A stretch of DNA of 64,000 bases from Cellvibrio japonicus Ueda107 (GCF_000019225.1 NC_010995.1:1248501-1312500); one strand, 5' to 3'; counted from the first letter of the stretch, positions 1 to 9,748 are shown. The notes: generated by a model from the letters alone, not told the origin. Program-made: numbers and translations.

Positions 1-1330
1 CGGAGTCCTGGTCGGTTTCCACGCGGAAGGTTGGGTCTTCGGATACCAGCTTGCCGATGGCGGTAGCCATCTTCTCGATCATGCTCTTGTCTTTGGGTGT
101 TACGGCAATGGAAATTACCGGCTCAGGGAAGATCATGGGTTCGAGGGTACAGGGGTTTTTCGGGTCGCACAGGGTGTGACCGGTTTGCACGTTCTTCAAG
201 CCTACCAGCGCCACAATGTCACCGGCCTGCGCGGTGGTCAGGTCGGTGCGCTCGTTCGCCATCATCTCCACCATGCGGCCAACACGCTCGGTTTTGCCGG
301 TGAAGGAGTTGAGGATGGTGTCACCCTTGTTGAGCACACCGGAGTAAATGCGTACGAAGGTCAGGGCGCCGAAACGGTCGTCCATGATCTTGAACGCCAG
401 GCCGCGGAAAGGCTCGTCGGGCGAAACGGTGGCGTATTGGCCGGTTTCGTTACCTTCTTCGTCAGTCAGTGGCTGTGGGTTAACTTCGGTTGGGTCGGGC
501 AGGTAGTCCACTACGCCGTCCAGCAGCAGTTGCATACCTTTGTTTTTAAAGGCAGAACCACAGAAGGTGGGGAAGAAGGCCAGGTCGCGGGTACCGATAC
601 GGATGCAGCGCTTCAGGTCTTCGATAGAAGGTTCTTCACCTTCCATATAGGCCATCAGCAGGTCGTCATCCATTTCCACGGCAGTTTCAACCAGTTGGCT
701 GCGGTACAGCTCAACATCGTCAGCCATGTCAGCGGGGATTTCTTCGATTTTGAAGTTTTCAGGAATACCTGAGTCGTCCCATACAAAGGCCTGGCGGTTA
801 AGCAGGTCAACCACGCCTTTAAAGGTGTCTTCACGGCCGATAGGCAGGGTCATGATCAGCGGTTTGGCGCCCAGCACGTCTTTCACTTGCTCGGTAACGC
901 GCAGGAAGTCAGCGCCAATACGGTCCAGCTTGTTAACGAAAATCAAGCGGGATACTTTGGAATCGTTAGCATAGCGCCAGTTGGTTTCAGACTGGGGTTC
1001 TACACCGCCAGAGCCGCAGAATACGCCGATACCGCCGTCCAGTACTTTCAGTGAACGGTACACTTCTACGGTGAAGTCAACGTGTCCGGGGGTATCAATA
1101 ACGTTAAAGCGGTTGCCTTTCCAGAAGCAGCTGACGGCTGCTGACTGGATGGTAATACCCCGCTCGGCTTCTTGCACCATGAAGTCGGTAGTGGATTCAC
1201 CTTCGTGGACCTCACCGAGCTTGTGGATACGACCGGTGAGTTTGAGGATACGCTCGGTAGTGGTGGTTTTACCGGCGTCCACGTGGGCGAAGATACCGAT
1301 GTTTCTGTATTTAGATAAGTCAGCAGCCAT
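1..1330 (-). CDS. fusA2: Elongation factor G, FusA2 type (3' end outside window)
   Basis: Translational GTPase that moves tRNA and mRNA through the ribosome. The visible 443 codons read without a stop and hold the G1 loop AHVDAGKTT near residue 15, the DTPGH switch II motif and NKLD. The sequences IGIFAHVDAGKTT and VFCGSGGVEPQSETNWRYA are typical of the second EF-G paralogue (FusA2) of pseudomonads rather than of the str-operon FusA1, and no rpsL, rpsG or tuf lies next to it. The start is the ATG at 1330, preceded by an AAAGAGAG ribosome site that also occurs before gcvP. The C-terminal domains lie beyond the window edge. Whether this paralogue works in elongation, recycling or stress cannot be told here. 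Confidence 0.9.
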   Translation of the reverse strand, partial: MAADLSKYRNIGIFAHVDAGKTTTTERILKLTGRIHKLGEVHEGESTTDFMVQEAERGITIQSAAVSCFWKGNRFNVIDTPGHVDFTVEVYRSLKVLDGGIGVFCGSGGVEPQSETNWRYANDSKVSRLIFVNKLDRIGADFLRVTEQVKDVLGAKPLIMTLPIGREDTFKGVVDLLNRQAFVWDDSGIPENFKIEEIPADMADDVELYRSQLVETAVEMDDDLLMAYMEGEEPSIEDLKRCIRIGTRDLAFFPTFCGSAFKNKGMQLLLDGVVDYLPDPTEVNPQPLTDEEGNETGQYATVSPDEPFRGLAFKIMDDRFGALTFVRIYSGVLNKGDTILNSFTGKTERVGRMVEMMANERTDLTTAQAGDIVALVGLKNVQTGHTLCDPKNPCTLEPMIFPEPVISIAVTPKDKSMIEKMATAIGKLVSEDPTFRVETDQDS

Positions 1331-1516
1331 AGGACTCTCTTTAAAGGTTAAGCAGGGTTGAAAATAGCCGGGTTAGAAAATAGCGGCGTACTATACAGGA
1401 AGTTCTTCCAAAAAGCCCAAAGAAAAAGGAGTCCGGGCCTTTGTTTTACGATCGTGTGCCGGCGCTGCCCAAATGGGCCTTAATCCGGTGGTGGGTAATT
1501 GGGCGGCGGTGATACG

Positions 1517-1544
1517 AAAAAGGCGCAGGTGAGTGCGCCTTTTT
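1517..1544 (-). terminator. Rho-independent terminator after gcvP
   Basis: A 7-bp GC-rich stem (AGGCGCA/TGCGCCT) is flanked by an A-run on one side and a T-run on the other, just past the gcvP stop. The symmetry means it could work in either direction, but the only gene ending nearby is gcvP. Confidence 0.75.
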
Positions 1545-1567
1545 CGCCAGGGGGAATTGCCCGCGAC

Positions 1568-4477
1568 TTACTCCATGTAGTTGTCAATGCTCGGGCAGGA
1601 ACACACCAGGTTGCGGTCGCCGTAGACGTTGTCGATACGGTTTACGCTGGGCCATACCTTGTGCTGTTTCAACCAGGGGGCCGGACGGCTGGCGATGTCG
1701 CGACTATAGGCGCGGCTCCAGTTTTCATCCAGCACGTCGTCCTGGGTGTGGGGCGCGTTGTGCAGGGGACTGGCGTCGGCACTGATCTCACCCTTGATTA
1801 CCTGGTCGATCTCCGCACGGATGGTCAACATGGCCTGGACGAACTTATCCAGTTCCACCTTGGATTCGGACTCGGTCGGTTCGATCATCAGTGTCCCTGC
1901 CACCGGGAAGGACATGGTGGGGGCGTGGAAGCCAAAGTCCATCAGGCGCTTGGCAATGTCTTCTTCACTGATACCGCTGGCCTCTTTGAGGGGGCGCAGG
2001 TCCAGCAGGCATTCGTGGGCGACAAAGCCATGGGTTCCCTTATAAAGGATGGGATAGGCCCCTTCGAGCTTCCTGGCCACATAGTTGGCGTTGACGATAG
2101 CCATTTCAGTGGCCTGGCGCATACCGGCGGCACCCATCATTTTGATGTACATCCAACTGATGGGCAGGATACTGGCAGAGCCCCAGGGCGCGGCCGAGAT
2201 GGTGCCGTTTTCCACGCTGGTACCGGGAACCGCCTGCACCGGGTGCGCAGCGAGGAATGGTTCCAGATGTTTGCCGACACCGATAGGGCCCATGCCGGGG
2301 CCGCCACCGCCGTGGGGAATACAGAAGGTTTTGTGCAGGTTGAGGTGGGAAACATCGCCGCCGAATTTACCGGGGGCAGCAACGCCGACCAGGGCATTCA
2401 TGTTGGCGCCATCGATATACACCTGGCCGCCGATGGCATGGATCATGTCACACAGTTGGGTGATGCCTTCCTCGAATACACCGTGGGTGGAGGGGTAGGT
2501 CACCATGATGCAGGCGATCTGATCGCCATAGGTGGCAATTTTGTCGCGCAGGTCATCCAGGTCGACGTTGCCTTTGTTGTCGCAGGCAACCACCACCACC
2601 TTGTAGCTCACCATTTGCGCCGAAGCCGGGTTGGTGCCGTGGGCGGAGGCGGGAATCAAACAAATATCACGCTGGGTTTCGCCTTTGCTTTCGAAGTATT
2701 TCTTGATGGTGACCAGGCCGGCGTATTCCCCCTGGGAACCCGCATTGGGTTGCAGGCTGATAGCGTCGTAGCCGGTGCAGGCCTTGAGCATGTCCTGCAA
2801 TTGTTCAAACAGGATTTTGTAGCCTTCGGCCTGATCAATCGGTGCGAAGGGGTGCAATTTGCCAAACTCAGGCCAGGTGACGGGGATCATCTCGGCGGTG
2901 GCGTTGAGTTTCATGGTGCAGGAGCCGAGCGGAATCATGGCATTGTTGAGTGCGATGTCTTTGGATTCCAGGCGCTTCAGGTAGCGCAGCATTTCAGTTT
3001 CGCTGTGGTAACTGTTAAATACCGGATGGGTGAGTACAGCATCGCTGCGCAGCAGTTCGGCGGGAATAGCGTTGCGGGCGACCAGGTTTTTGCCCTCGCG
3101 CACCTGGGCATCCAGTGCTTCCAGTTCAATGCCGGTTACCCCGAACACTGCCAGTAGTTGTTCCAGGTCGGCCGCGCTGGTGGTTTCGTTCAGGCTGATA
3201 CCCAGGGAGTCGCTAGCCACCAGGCGCAGGTTGATCTGTGCATTCAGGGCCGCCTGGTAAATCGCTTTTTGGTTATCGCCTGCATTCACAGTAATGGTGT
3301 CAAAGAACTGGCTATTGCCAATACCAAAGCCTTTGGCTTTCAGGGCCGAAGCGGCAATAGCGGTTAAGCGGTGAATGCGGTTGGCGATACGCGTCAAGCC
3401 TTCCGGGCCGTGGTAAATCGCGTAGAACACGCTCATGACGGCAAGCAGTACCTGGGAGGTGCAAATATTGGAGTTGGCTTTTTCACGGCGAATGTGCTGT
3501 TCGCGGGTTTGCATGGCCATGCGCAGCGCTTGCTTGCCGCGCGCATCGATAGACACACCGATAATACGGCCGGGAGCCGAGCGCTTGTAGGCATCGCGGA
3601 ATGCGAAGAAACCGGCGTGGGGGCCGCCGAAACCCATGGGAATCCCAAAGCGCTGGTTAGTGCCGATCACCACATCGGCACCCATGGCACCGGGGGATTT
3701 GAGCAGCATCAGTGCCATCAGGTCAGAGGCAACTGTCACCAGGGCATTGCGGTGATGGGCAGCTTCAATAATAGATGTAAGGTCACGCACCTGGCCGCTG
3801 GAACCAGGGTAGGAGAGCAGGGCTCCGAAGTAGTCGCCTTGTTCAAGTTGTTCGATGGGGGCTACGACCACTTCAAAACCAAAATGCTCGGCGCGGGTTT
3901 TCACGATGGCAATGGTCTGTGGGTGAGTGTCGGCATCCACAAAGAACACATCGGACTTGCTCTTTTTGTTTTGGCGCTTGCACATGGCCATGGCTTCCGC
4001 CGCTGCTGTGCCCTCATCCAGCATGGAGGCGTTGGCCATTTCCATGCCGGTCAGGTCGATGATCATTTGTTGGTAGTTGAGCAGGGCTTCCAAACGCCCC
4101 TGGGCAATTTCTGGCTGGTAAGGGGTATAAGCGGTATACCAGCCCGGATTTTCCAGCACATTGCGCAAGACGACATTAGGGACATGGGTATCGTGGTAGC
4201 CCATGCCGATATAGCTTTTGAAGACTTTGTTCTTGCTGGCAATGGCCTTGAGCTGGGCCAGGGCATCCGCTTCAGTAACTGCATCGCCGAGGTTGAGTTC
4301 GCCCTTGAGGCGAATGGCTTCCGGCACTGTTTTATCGATCAGCTCCTTAACAGAGGCAACACCCAGACTGGCCAGAATAGCGGCGGTTTGCTGGGTATCC
4401 GGGCCTATATGACGCTGTACAAACTCGTCGTGGTAAGCCAAAGCGGAGAGGGAAGCTGAACGAAAATCAACGGACAT
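1568..4477 (-). CDS. gcvP: Glycine dehydrogenase (decarboxylating), P-protein
   Basis: PLP enzyme of the glycine cleavage system; it decarboxylates glycine and passes the aminomethyl group to lipoyl GcvH. The product is 969 aa, the usual single-chain length. The PLP-binding lysine is in HKTFCIPHGGGGPG (about Lys716), in the glycine-rich signature of the family. The chosen start, MSVDFRSASL, follows an AAAGAGAG ribosome site; a longer frame reaches 4564 without better support. gcvT and gcvH are not adjacent, so the operon is split in this genome. The gene stands alone between fusA2 and a divergent MFS gene. No glycine riboswitch could be recognised in the 200-bp upstream gap. Confidence 0.97.
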   Translation of the reverse strand: MSVDFRSASLSALAYHDEFVQRHIGPDTQQTAAILASLGVASVKELIDKTVPEAIRLKGELNLGDAVTEADALAQLKAIASKNKVFKSYIGMGYHDTHVPNVVLRNVLENPGWYTAYTPYQPEIAQGRLEALLNYQQMIIDLTGMEMANASMLDEGTAAAEAMAMCKRQNKKSKSDVFFVDADTHPQTIAIVKTRAEHFGFEVVVAPIEQLEQGDYFGALLSYPGSSGQVRDLTSIIEAAHHRNALVTVASDLMALMLLKSPGAMGADVVIGTNQRFGIPMGFGGPHAGFFAFRDAYKRSAPGRIIGVSIDARGKQALRMAMQTREQHIRREKANSNICTSQVLLAVMSVFYAIYHGPEGLTRIANRIHRLTAIAASALKAKGFGIGNSQFFDTITVNAGDNQKAIYQAALNAQINLRLVASDSLGISLNETTSAADLEQLLAVFGVTGIELEALDAQVREGKNLVARNAIPAELLRSDAVLTHPVFNSYHSETEMLRYLKRLESKDIALNNAMIPLGSCTMKLNATAEMIPVTWPEFGKLHPFAPIDQAEGYKILFEQLQDMLKACTGYDAISLQPNAGSQGEYAGLVTIKKYFESKGETQRDICLIPASAHGTNPASAQMVSYKVVVVACDNKGNVDLDDLRDKIATYGDQIACIMVTYPSTHGVFEEGITQLCDMIHAIGGQVYIDGANMNALVGVAAPGKFGGDVSHLNLHKTFCIPHGGGGPGMGPIGVGKHLEPFLAAHPVQAVPGTSVENGTISAAPWGSASILPISWMYIKMMGAAGMRQATEMAIVNANYVARKLEGAYPILYKGTHGFVAHECLLDLRPLKEASGISEEDIAKRLMDFGFHAPTMSFPVAGTLMIEPTESESKVELDKFVQAMLTIRAEIDQVIKGEISADASPLHNAPHTQDDVLDENWSRAYSRDIASRPAPWLKQHKVWPSVNRIDNVYGDRNLVCSCPSIDNYME

Positions 4478-4676
4478 AGATACTCTCTTTAAAGATCGGA
4501 CTTTAGAACGGAAATTGGCCAACAGGGTGGGGGAGACAAACGGGCTTGGCCGGAGCCTGTTCAAAAAGGCGGCAATGGTACCAATTCAGGGCACCGGCAG
4601 CAATTTTTAACTGGTGTTTAGCCCCGGATTGGCGGTAAAAAGGCGGGCCATCGCTGAGCCTCCCAAGGATTGCCCC

Positions 4677-5861
4677 ATGACATTGATTTCAACTTTCTGG
4701 ATATACCGTAATGCGGTTTTATTGGGGCTATGCCAGTTTCTGTTAATGGCATCGGCGGCAGTAGGCATCTCCTATAACGGGTTGGTGGGGCAGCAGCTGG
4801 CACAGAGTACGGCACTGGCGACTTTTCCGTTCCTGAGCATGACGGCCACGACTGCCTTGCTGACACTGTACCTGCCTGCCATCCTGAGCCGCCTGGGTTA
4901 CCAGCGCCTTTTCCTGATGGGGGCGATCCTGGGTGTACTGGGGAGTTTGCTGGCGGCGCTGGCAGTATGGCAGGGGTCGTTTGTACTGTTTTGTACGGCG
5001 GGGTTGCTGCTGGGGTCTTTCCAGGCATCCGCGCTCTACTACCGCTTTGCGGCCGCCGACTCGGTTGCACCACCCCATAAAAGTACGGCTATTGCCTGGG
5101 TTTTGAATGGCGGCATCCTTGCTGCCCTGTTAGGGCCCATAATGGCGAGCCATAGCCTGCATTGGTTTGCGGTCGACTACCTGGGTTCATACCTGGCTGT
5201 GGCATTGTTGGTGCTGCTGGCCCTGCCTGTTTTGGCATGGGTAGGTTTGCCGGCGCGGCAACAGATAGCGGGTGGCGACCTGCCTTCACTGGCGCAGGTA
5301 TTTGCTTATCCCTATGCCCGTGCGGCGATTATCTTTTGTGCGGGCAGCTACGCCATGATGATGCTGGTGATGCTTGCCAGCCCCCTGGCTATGAGTCACT
5401 GCGGTTTTGAAGCGCGCGATGCCGCCAGCGTCATCCAGTGGCATTTGCTGGGTATGTTTGCCCCTTCGCTCCTCACCGGGAAGCTGATTGCCCGCTATGG
5501 TGCCTTGGTGGTCGCTTTTGTGGGCGCGGCCATACTGATTCTCGGCTGTATAGTCGCTTTGCTGGGGCTGGCCCTGACCCATTTCCATTGGGCGCTGATG
5601 CTGGTGGGGGTGGGCTGGAACCTGATGTATATGGGGGGAAGCACCCTGGTAACCCAGGTGCCGGAGGTGAGCCTGCGCGCCCGGCTCCAGTCGATTAACG
5701 AGTTTGTCACCTTTGCTGTGATGACATTAACGGCGGGGACGGCGGGCGTTCTCTACCAGGAATTGGGATGGGCCCTGTTGTTGCAGTTTACGATCCTGGT
5801 GGTTGTGATATTCAGTCTCTGGGCATGGCTGACCCCGCGACATTTTTCCCGAGTTTCCTGA
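4677..5861 (+). CDS. MFS-type transporter, substrate unknown
   Basis: A 394-aa integral membrane protein made almost wholly of hydrophobic helices, about twelve, with a short loop after helix 2 (SRLGYQR) like the conserved major facilitator loop. The start is ATG at 4677, nine bases after an AAGGA ribosome site; the frame opens upstream at 4614 but those residues are not hydrophobic and lack a site. The 3' end lies 82 bp before gspA and no terminator was seen. Drug or metabolite export is the commonest role for this group, but nothing in the sequence or its neighbours names a substrate. Confidence 0.8.
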   Translation: MTLISTFWIYRNAVLLGLCQFLLMASAAVGISYNGLVGQQLAQSTALATFPFLSMTATTALLTLYLPAILSRLGYQRLFLMGAILGVLGSLLAALAVWQGSFVLFCTAGLLLGSFQASALYYRFAAADSVAPPHKSTAIAWVLNGGILAALLGPIMASHSLHWFAVDYLGSYLAVALLVLLALPVLAWVGLPARQQIAGGDLPSLAQVFAYPYARAAIIFCAGSYAMMMLVMLASPLAMSHCGFEARDAASVIQWHLLGMFAPSLLTGKLIARYGALVVAFVGAAILILGCIVALLGLALTHFHWALMLVGVGWNLMYMGGSTLVTQVPEVSLRARLQSINEFVTFAVMTLTAGTAGVLYQELGWALLLQFTILVVVIFSLWAWLTPRHFSRVS

Positions 5862-5943
5862 GCGCCGTTTCACCGGTGTCTGTTATGATTCGGCCAGTTT
5901 GACTTGCCATGATTCGATAATAACCCCTGACTTGATAACAACC

Positions 5944-7662
5944 ATGTATCACGAGTTTTTTGGCTTAAAAGAACCTGCCTTTTCCATTGCGGTTAACCCG
6001 CGCTATCTCTATATGAGTGCGCAGCATCGCGAGGCCCTGGCGCATCTGGTCTATGGCATCCAGAACGGTGGTTTTGTGATGCTGACGGGGGAAGTTGGTA
6101 CCGGTAAGACGACCATCATTCGCTGCTTGCTGGAACAACTGCCACCCAATACTGACATGGCGATTATCCTCAATCCTATGGCGAGTGCGCCCGAGTTACT
6201 CTCTACCATTTGCGATGAGCTGGGCGTGAGTTATATCGATGATGACCTGAGCATCAAGGGGCTTACTGACGCGCTCAATATTTTTCTGTTGGAAAACCAC
6301 CGCAAGGGTCGCAAAACAGTTTTGCTGATTGATGAGGCTCAGTTGCTCAAGGTGCCTGTGCTGGAACAAATCCGCCTGCTTACCAACCTGGAAACCACCA
6401 CTGAAAAATTGCTGCAAATTATCCTGGTGGGGCAACCGGAGTTAAAAAAATTGCTGGCATTGCCGGCTTTGCGCCAGCTCTCGCAGCGTATTACGGCGCG
6501 ATTTCACCTGGAAGCGCTCACCCTGGAAGAGACCCAGGCCTATATTTCCCATCGTCTGTCGGTGGCGGGGCTTAATCCGGCCCTGAGTCCTTTTTCATTG
6601 CCGATCATTAAAAAAATCCATCGCTTCAGCGGCGGTATTCCACGCCTGATCAATGTGCTCTGCGAACGATTGATGCTGGGCGCTTATGCCAAACACCAGC
6701 ACCATATCGATAATGATGTTTTTCGTCAGGCAGTCAGGGAAGTATCTGGAGCCAGCCATGGTTCAGTGGAGGAGAGCGCATCGGTACGAAAACAACCCTA
6801 TTACGCTGCTTTTGCCAGTGTGTTGTTGATACTTGTTGTGCTTATTTGGTGGTTTGTGCCTGGTAAACCCCATGATGCCAAAACCATTGTACCTATCGAC
6901 TTGCCGCCGGTATCAGAACTAAAACTGGTGGGCGAGGGTAGTTTACAACCCCGTGATCAAGCAGCGATTGCTGCTACCCAGGCCTCCGCAAATAACCTGT
7001 CATCAACGGCCAGTGTCTTTGAGCGTGGTTGGCGCGAGCTTACCCTCGCGCAACAGGCATTGATGGAATACAACGGTGTTGCGGAGTATCCCGCCAGCAA
7101 TCCCTGCGATAGCACCGCCGGGCGCTTGAGTGTGTGTGAAAAACAAAAAGCCAGTAGCTGGAATGAATTGCGCGAAATCAATCGCCCGGCATTGCTGACA
7201 TTGGTAACACCCGATAAAAAGTGGATTTATGTATTAATGGTAGGATTGGGTGAAAACGACGTATTGATTAATTACCTGGGGCAGGAAACGGTCGTCCATT
7301 GGTCGCAGTTGATTGATCTATGGAATGGTGATGTGTTGTATGTCTGGTCGCGCCCGGCAGATTTTCCCGGCGTTTTACAACTGGGTGACCAGGGGCCTTT
7401 GGTCACCTGGGTTGCTGAGCAGTTTGCGCGCCTTGATAAGCAGCCCGCACCGCTAACGCGCCAATACTACACCGATAAACTCAAAACCCGTGTGGAACTG
7501 TTTCAGGCCAGCCACAAAATGGTTCCCGATGGGATCTTTGGGGTCCAGACTTTGCGTCGTTTAAATGAGGCCCTGGGGATTGATAAAACCCTGCGCAATC
7601 CCGATCCGATATTGCCCGCTGTGCAGTCTGTCCAAACCAGTAGTACAGGGGGAATCAACTGA
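5944..7662 (+). CDS. gspA: ExeA/GspA-type secretion ATPase with peptidoglycan-binding domain
   Basis: The 572-aa protein starts with an AAA ATPase region: Walker A GEVGTGKTT at residues 49-57 and Walker B TVLLIDEAQ near 125-133. One membrane segment follows at about 285-305, then a periplasmic part ending in a peptidoglycan-binding repeat (HKMVPDGIFGVQTLRRLN, about 518-537). This is the architecture of ExeA/GspA, which with GspB helps insert the type II secretin through the cell wall. The start, MYHEFFGLKE, is the family N-terminus, so an upstream in-frame ATG at 5899 was rejected. Its stop overlaps the gspB start by one base, so the two are coupled. The rest of the gsp cluster is not here. 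Confidence 0.92.
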   Translation: MYHEFFGLKEPAFSIAVNPRYLYMSAQHREALAHLVYGIQNGGFVMLTGEVGTGKTTIIRCLLEQLPPNTDMAIILNPMASAPELLSTICDELGVSYIDDDLSIKGLTDALNIFLLENHRKGRKTVLLIDEAQLLKVPVLEQIRLLTNLETTTEKLLQIILVGQPELKKLLALPALRQLSQRITARFHLEALTLEETQAYISHRLSVAGLNPALSPFSLPIIKKIHRFSGGIPRLINVLCERLMLGAYAKHQHHIDNDVFRQAVREVSGASHGSVEESASVRKQPYYAAFASVLLILVVLIWWFVPGKPHDAKTIVPIDLPPVSELKLVGEGSLQPRDQAAIAATQASANNLSSTASVFERGWRELTLAQQALMEYNGVAEYPASNPCDSTAGRLSVCEKQKASSWNELREINRPALLTLVTPDKKWIYVLMVGLGENDVLINYLGQETVVHWSQLIDLWNGDVLYVWSRPADFPGVLQLGDQGPLVTWVAEQFARLDKQPAPLTRQYYTDKLKTRVELFQASHKMVPDGIFGVQTLRRLNEALGIDKTLRNPDPILPAVQSVQTSSTGGIN

Positions 7663-8528
7663 TGTCCCTGATTCTGGAAGCGCTGAACCGCGCAGAACAA
7701 GAGCGCAAGCATCAGGATCAAATTCCTGATATCCATACCATTCACGCTACGCCGGCAGCGCCTGTCAATCATCGCAGACCCTGGTGGCTGATATTAATAG
7801 TGTTATTGCTCGTGATAGTGGCGGGTTTAATGGGCGGTTGGCTATGGCAGGTGTCGCGTTTGAATACCGCTACTCCAACTGCACAGCCTGCTTCTGTGAA
7901 AACAGAGCCTGGTGCAGACACACCTGTTGTGGAAACACCTCCGCCAGTATCTGCGCCGGTTACCAGTGTGCCTGCTGTTGACCGTGCATCGGTTGTTGAG
8001 GTTGCTCCCGCGCAGCCAGTTGTTAACCAGGGGGAATCCTCGACTGCCCAGAGCCAGTCAGGGACGGCCGTTAATGACCTCTACACCCAGGCGGCCAACG
8101 AGCCCAATGCGCTGGCTCCCGTCCAGGTGGAAATGCTGTATCAGGGCGAAGAAACTCCTGCCGCAACGTCGGTTTCCGAATCGGTGGTTGCGCCTTTTAC
8201 AGAACGGCAATCACCACCAGCTGCCACTTCTCTGCCTGAGCGCCTGGCATTGGAACCACGCTATCTGAGCAGTATCCCGGGTGTTCCCTATTTCAATGAT
8301 CTACCCTGGAGCCAGAAGCAGGAAATTCCAACGATCAGCTATTCCCGCCATGACTATCTTGCCAATGGTGTCAGCAGCGTCGTGATCAACGGCGAGACCC
8401 GCGGTATAGGCAACCTGGTATCTTCCGGGCAATTTATCGTCGAAGAGATAATGGCGGATGGCGTGGTCTTACGTTATCGTGACAAGCGCTTCAAGCTCAA
8501 CGCGCTGAATGGTTGGGTCAACATGTAA
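7662..8528 (+). CDS. gspB: Type II secretion protein GspB/ExeB
   Basis: A 288-aa bitopic inner-membrane partner of GspA. It opens with SLILEALNRAEQER, the typical cytoplasmic N-terminus, followed by one membrane helix at about residues 39-61, a Pro/Ala/Thr-rich periplasmic linker and a folded C-terminal GspB domain (about 215-288, ending in RFKLNALNGWVNM). It starts on the TGATG overlap with gspA. The GspAB complex binds peptidoglycan and helps the GspD secretin assemble. In an organism that secretes polysaccharide hydrolases this fits a main export route. It faces bfr tail to tail with only about 30 bp between, and no clear terminator was seen. Confidence 0.9.
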   Translation: MSLILEALNRAEQERKHQDQIPDIHTIHATPAAPVNHRRPWWLILIVLLLVIVAGLMGGWLWQVSRLNTATPTAQPASVKTEPGADTPVVETPPPVSAPVTSVPAVDRASVVEVAPAQPVVNQGESSTAQSQSGTAVNDLYTQAANEPNALAPVQVEMLYQGEETPAATSVSESVVAPFTERQSPPAATSLPERLALEPRYLSSIPGVPYFNDLPWSQKQEIPTISYSRHDYLANGVSSVVINGETRGIGNLVSSGQFIVEEIMADGVVLRYRDKRFKLNALNGWVNM

Positions 8529-8557
8529 TAGTCGAGGAGGCGTAGAACAGGCGGGGC

Positions 8558-9034
8558 TTAGGAGCCACCGCCCATTTTGGACTGCAGGTAATTCTGGATA
8601 CCGACCTTATCAATCAGGCTGAGTTGGGTTTCCAACCAATCCACATGTTCTTCCTCGGATTCCAGGATCGATTTCAGCAGGTCGCGACTGACAAAATCCT
8701 TCACGCCTTCACACAGGATAATGCCTTCACGCAAGTCGGGGATGGCTTTGAGTTCCAGCTTGAGGTCGGATTTCAGCATTTCTTCCGTATCTTCACCGAT
8801 ATGTAGCTTGCCCAGGTCTTGCAGGTTGGGCAGCCCCTCCAGAAACAGGATGCGCTCTACCAGGGCATCGGCATGTTTCATTTCATCAATAGACTCATGG
8901 TATTCATGGTCTGCCAGTTCTTTCAGCCCCCAGTCTTTATACATACGGGCATGGAGGAAATATTGGTTAATCGCCACCAGTTCGTTACCCAGAACCTTGT
9001 TGAGTGTGGCAATAACCTGAGGGTCACCTTTCAT
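8558..9034 (-). CDS. bfr: Bacterioferritin
   Basis: Haem-containing iron-storage protein that forms a 24-subunit shell and oxidises Fe(II). The 158-aa product has the full ferroxidase set at canonical positions (Glu18, Glu51, His54, Glu94, Glu127, His130) and the haem ligand Met52. The start, MKGDPQVIATLNKVLGNE, lies behind an AGGAG ribosome site; an upstream in-frame start would add residues foreign to the family. bfd lies directly upstream on the same strand, so storage and release of iron are encoded together. A Fur-box-like inverted repeat lies in the 153-bp gap between them. Confidence 0.97.
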   Translation of the reverse strand: MKGDPQVIATLNKVLGNELVAINQYFLHARMYKDWGLKELADHEYHESIDEMKHADALVERILFLEGLPNLQDLGKLHIGEDTEEMLKSDLKLELKAIPDLREGIILCEGVKDFVSRDLLKSILESEEEHVDWLETQLSLIDKVGIQNYLQSKMGGGS

Positions 9035-9149
9035 GGATATCTCCTTGAGGGAATGAAATAGACAGAGAGTCTGGCCCTCAAGACAGGCAGGTGTCAAGCG
9101 CTAAGTTATTGATGAGAAAGGGAAATAATTGTTAATTTAGTGCCGAGCG

Positions 9150-9170
9150 AAATGCGAGTTATTGCGATTT
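9150..9170 (-). promoter_or_regulatory. Possible Fur box upstream of bfr
   Basis: An imperfect palindrome, AAATGCGAG-T-TATTGCGATTT, resembles the 19-21-bp Fur consensus built on AAATGAGAAT half-sites. It lies about 115 bp before the bfr start. The call rests on resemblance alone. Confidence 0.3.
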
Positions 9171-9187
9171 TTATCTACCTGAGGGTA

Positions 9188-9397
9188 TCAGGCAACAGCA
9201 TAGAACTGAGGTAGGCCATTTAGCATCGCGGCTTCGGCTTTACTTTCGGCCAACAATTCACGGGTACTGGCAGAGCATTTACCGCATTGGGTTGCCACTC
9301 CCAGTGTCTTGCGCAGCTTGCCCATGGAGCAAGCGCCATCATCGATAGCCGTTTTGATTTGGCGATCAGTAATACCTTTGCACAAGCACACGTACAT
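9188..9397 (-). CDS. bfd: Bacterioferritin-associated ferredoxin
   Basis: A 69-aa [2Fe-2S] protein that binds bacterioferritin and passes electrons to it so that stored iron can leave. Four cluster cysteines are at residues 4, 6, 38 and 41 in the family pattern C-x-C...C-x2-C. The start, MYVCLCKG, is chosen because the cluster begins three residues in, as in other Bfd proteins; a frame extending to 9445 adds a non-family leader. In many gammaproteobacteria bfd is repressed by Fur; an AATGAGAATAT stretch at 9457-9467, about 60 bp upstream, could be part of such a site but is weak. Confidence 0.95.
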   Translation of the reverse strand: MYVCLCKGITDRQIKTAIDDGACSMGKLRKTLGVATQCGKCSASTRELLAESKAEAAMLNGLPQFYAVA

Positions 9398-9594
9398 ATG
9401 AAGCGAGTCTCTTACAGAGCGATTTTTAACCGGAAATTGGTACAAATGCTAAATCTAATGAGAATATCTGTCAAATGATTGTGATCAGTATTTGTATTAC
9501 ATCTGGCATTACAGGTATGGTAAAGAGATCATAGCCAGAGGTTTGGCGTTGCCATATAGAAAATCAATAGGACTATCGACCCTCCCTGTGTATG

Positions 9595-9646
9595 ATAGCC
9601 CGGCACTATCAGTGGCTTTGTCGCAATCAATTGCTGGCCATAAAAA
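9595..9646 (+). promoter_or_regulatory. OxyR-like dyad and promoter for the peroxiredoxin gene
   Basis: ATAG-N7-CTAT at 9595-9609 matches half of the OxyR recognition pattern exactly in spacing. It sits eight bases before a -35-like TTGTCG (9618) with a 17-bp spacer to TAAAAA (9641), which is where an activator such as OxyR binds. The second dyad of a full OxyR site is degenerate (ATAG at 9567 and CTAT at 9573 are out of register). Confidence 0.45.
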
Positions 9647-9748
9647 CGCCACAATGAAGGAATATCCTCCTGCGTGGTTGCTCATGGCGCGGTAATCATG
9701 ATTCACAGCCATAGGTCATTCCCAACAATCTGAAATAGGAGAATTGAA

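Noticed and set aside
1..1330. Canonical str-operon fusA
   Set aside because: The motifs fit the FusA2 paralogue and the usual neighbours rpsL, rpsG and tuf are absent.
1499..4459. Long open frames on the plus strand opposite gcvP (up to 552 codons)
   Set aside because: They mirror the GC-biased third codon positions of gcvP, lack ribosome sites and resemble no family; gcvP is conserved along its whole length.
4478..4676. Glycine riboswitch before gcvP
   Set aside because: I could not find the paired glycine aptamer cores in the 200-bp gap.
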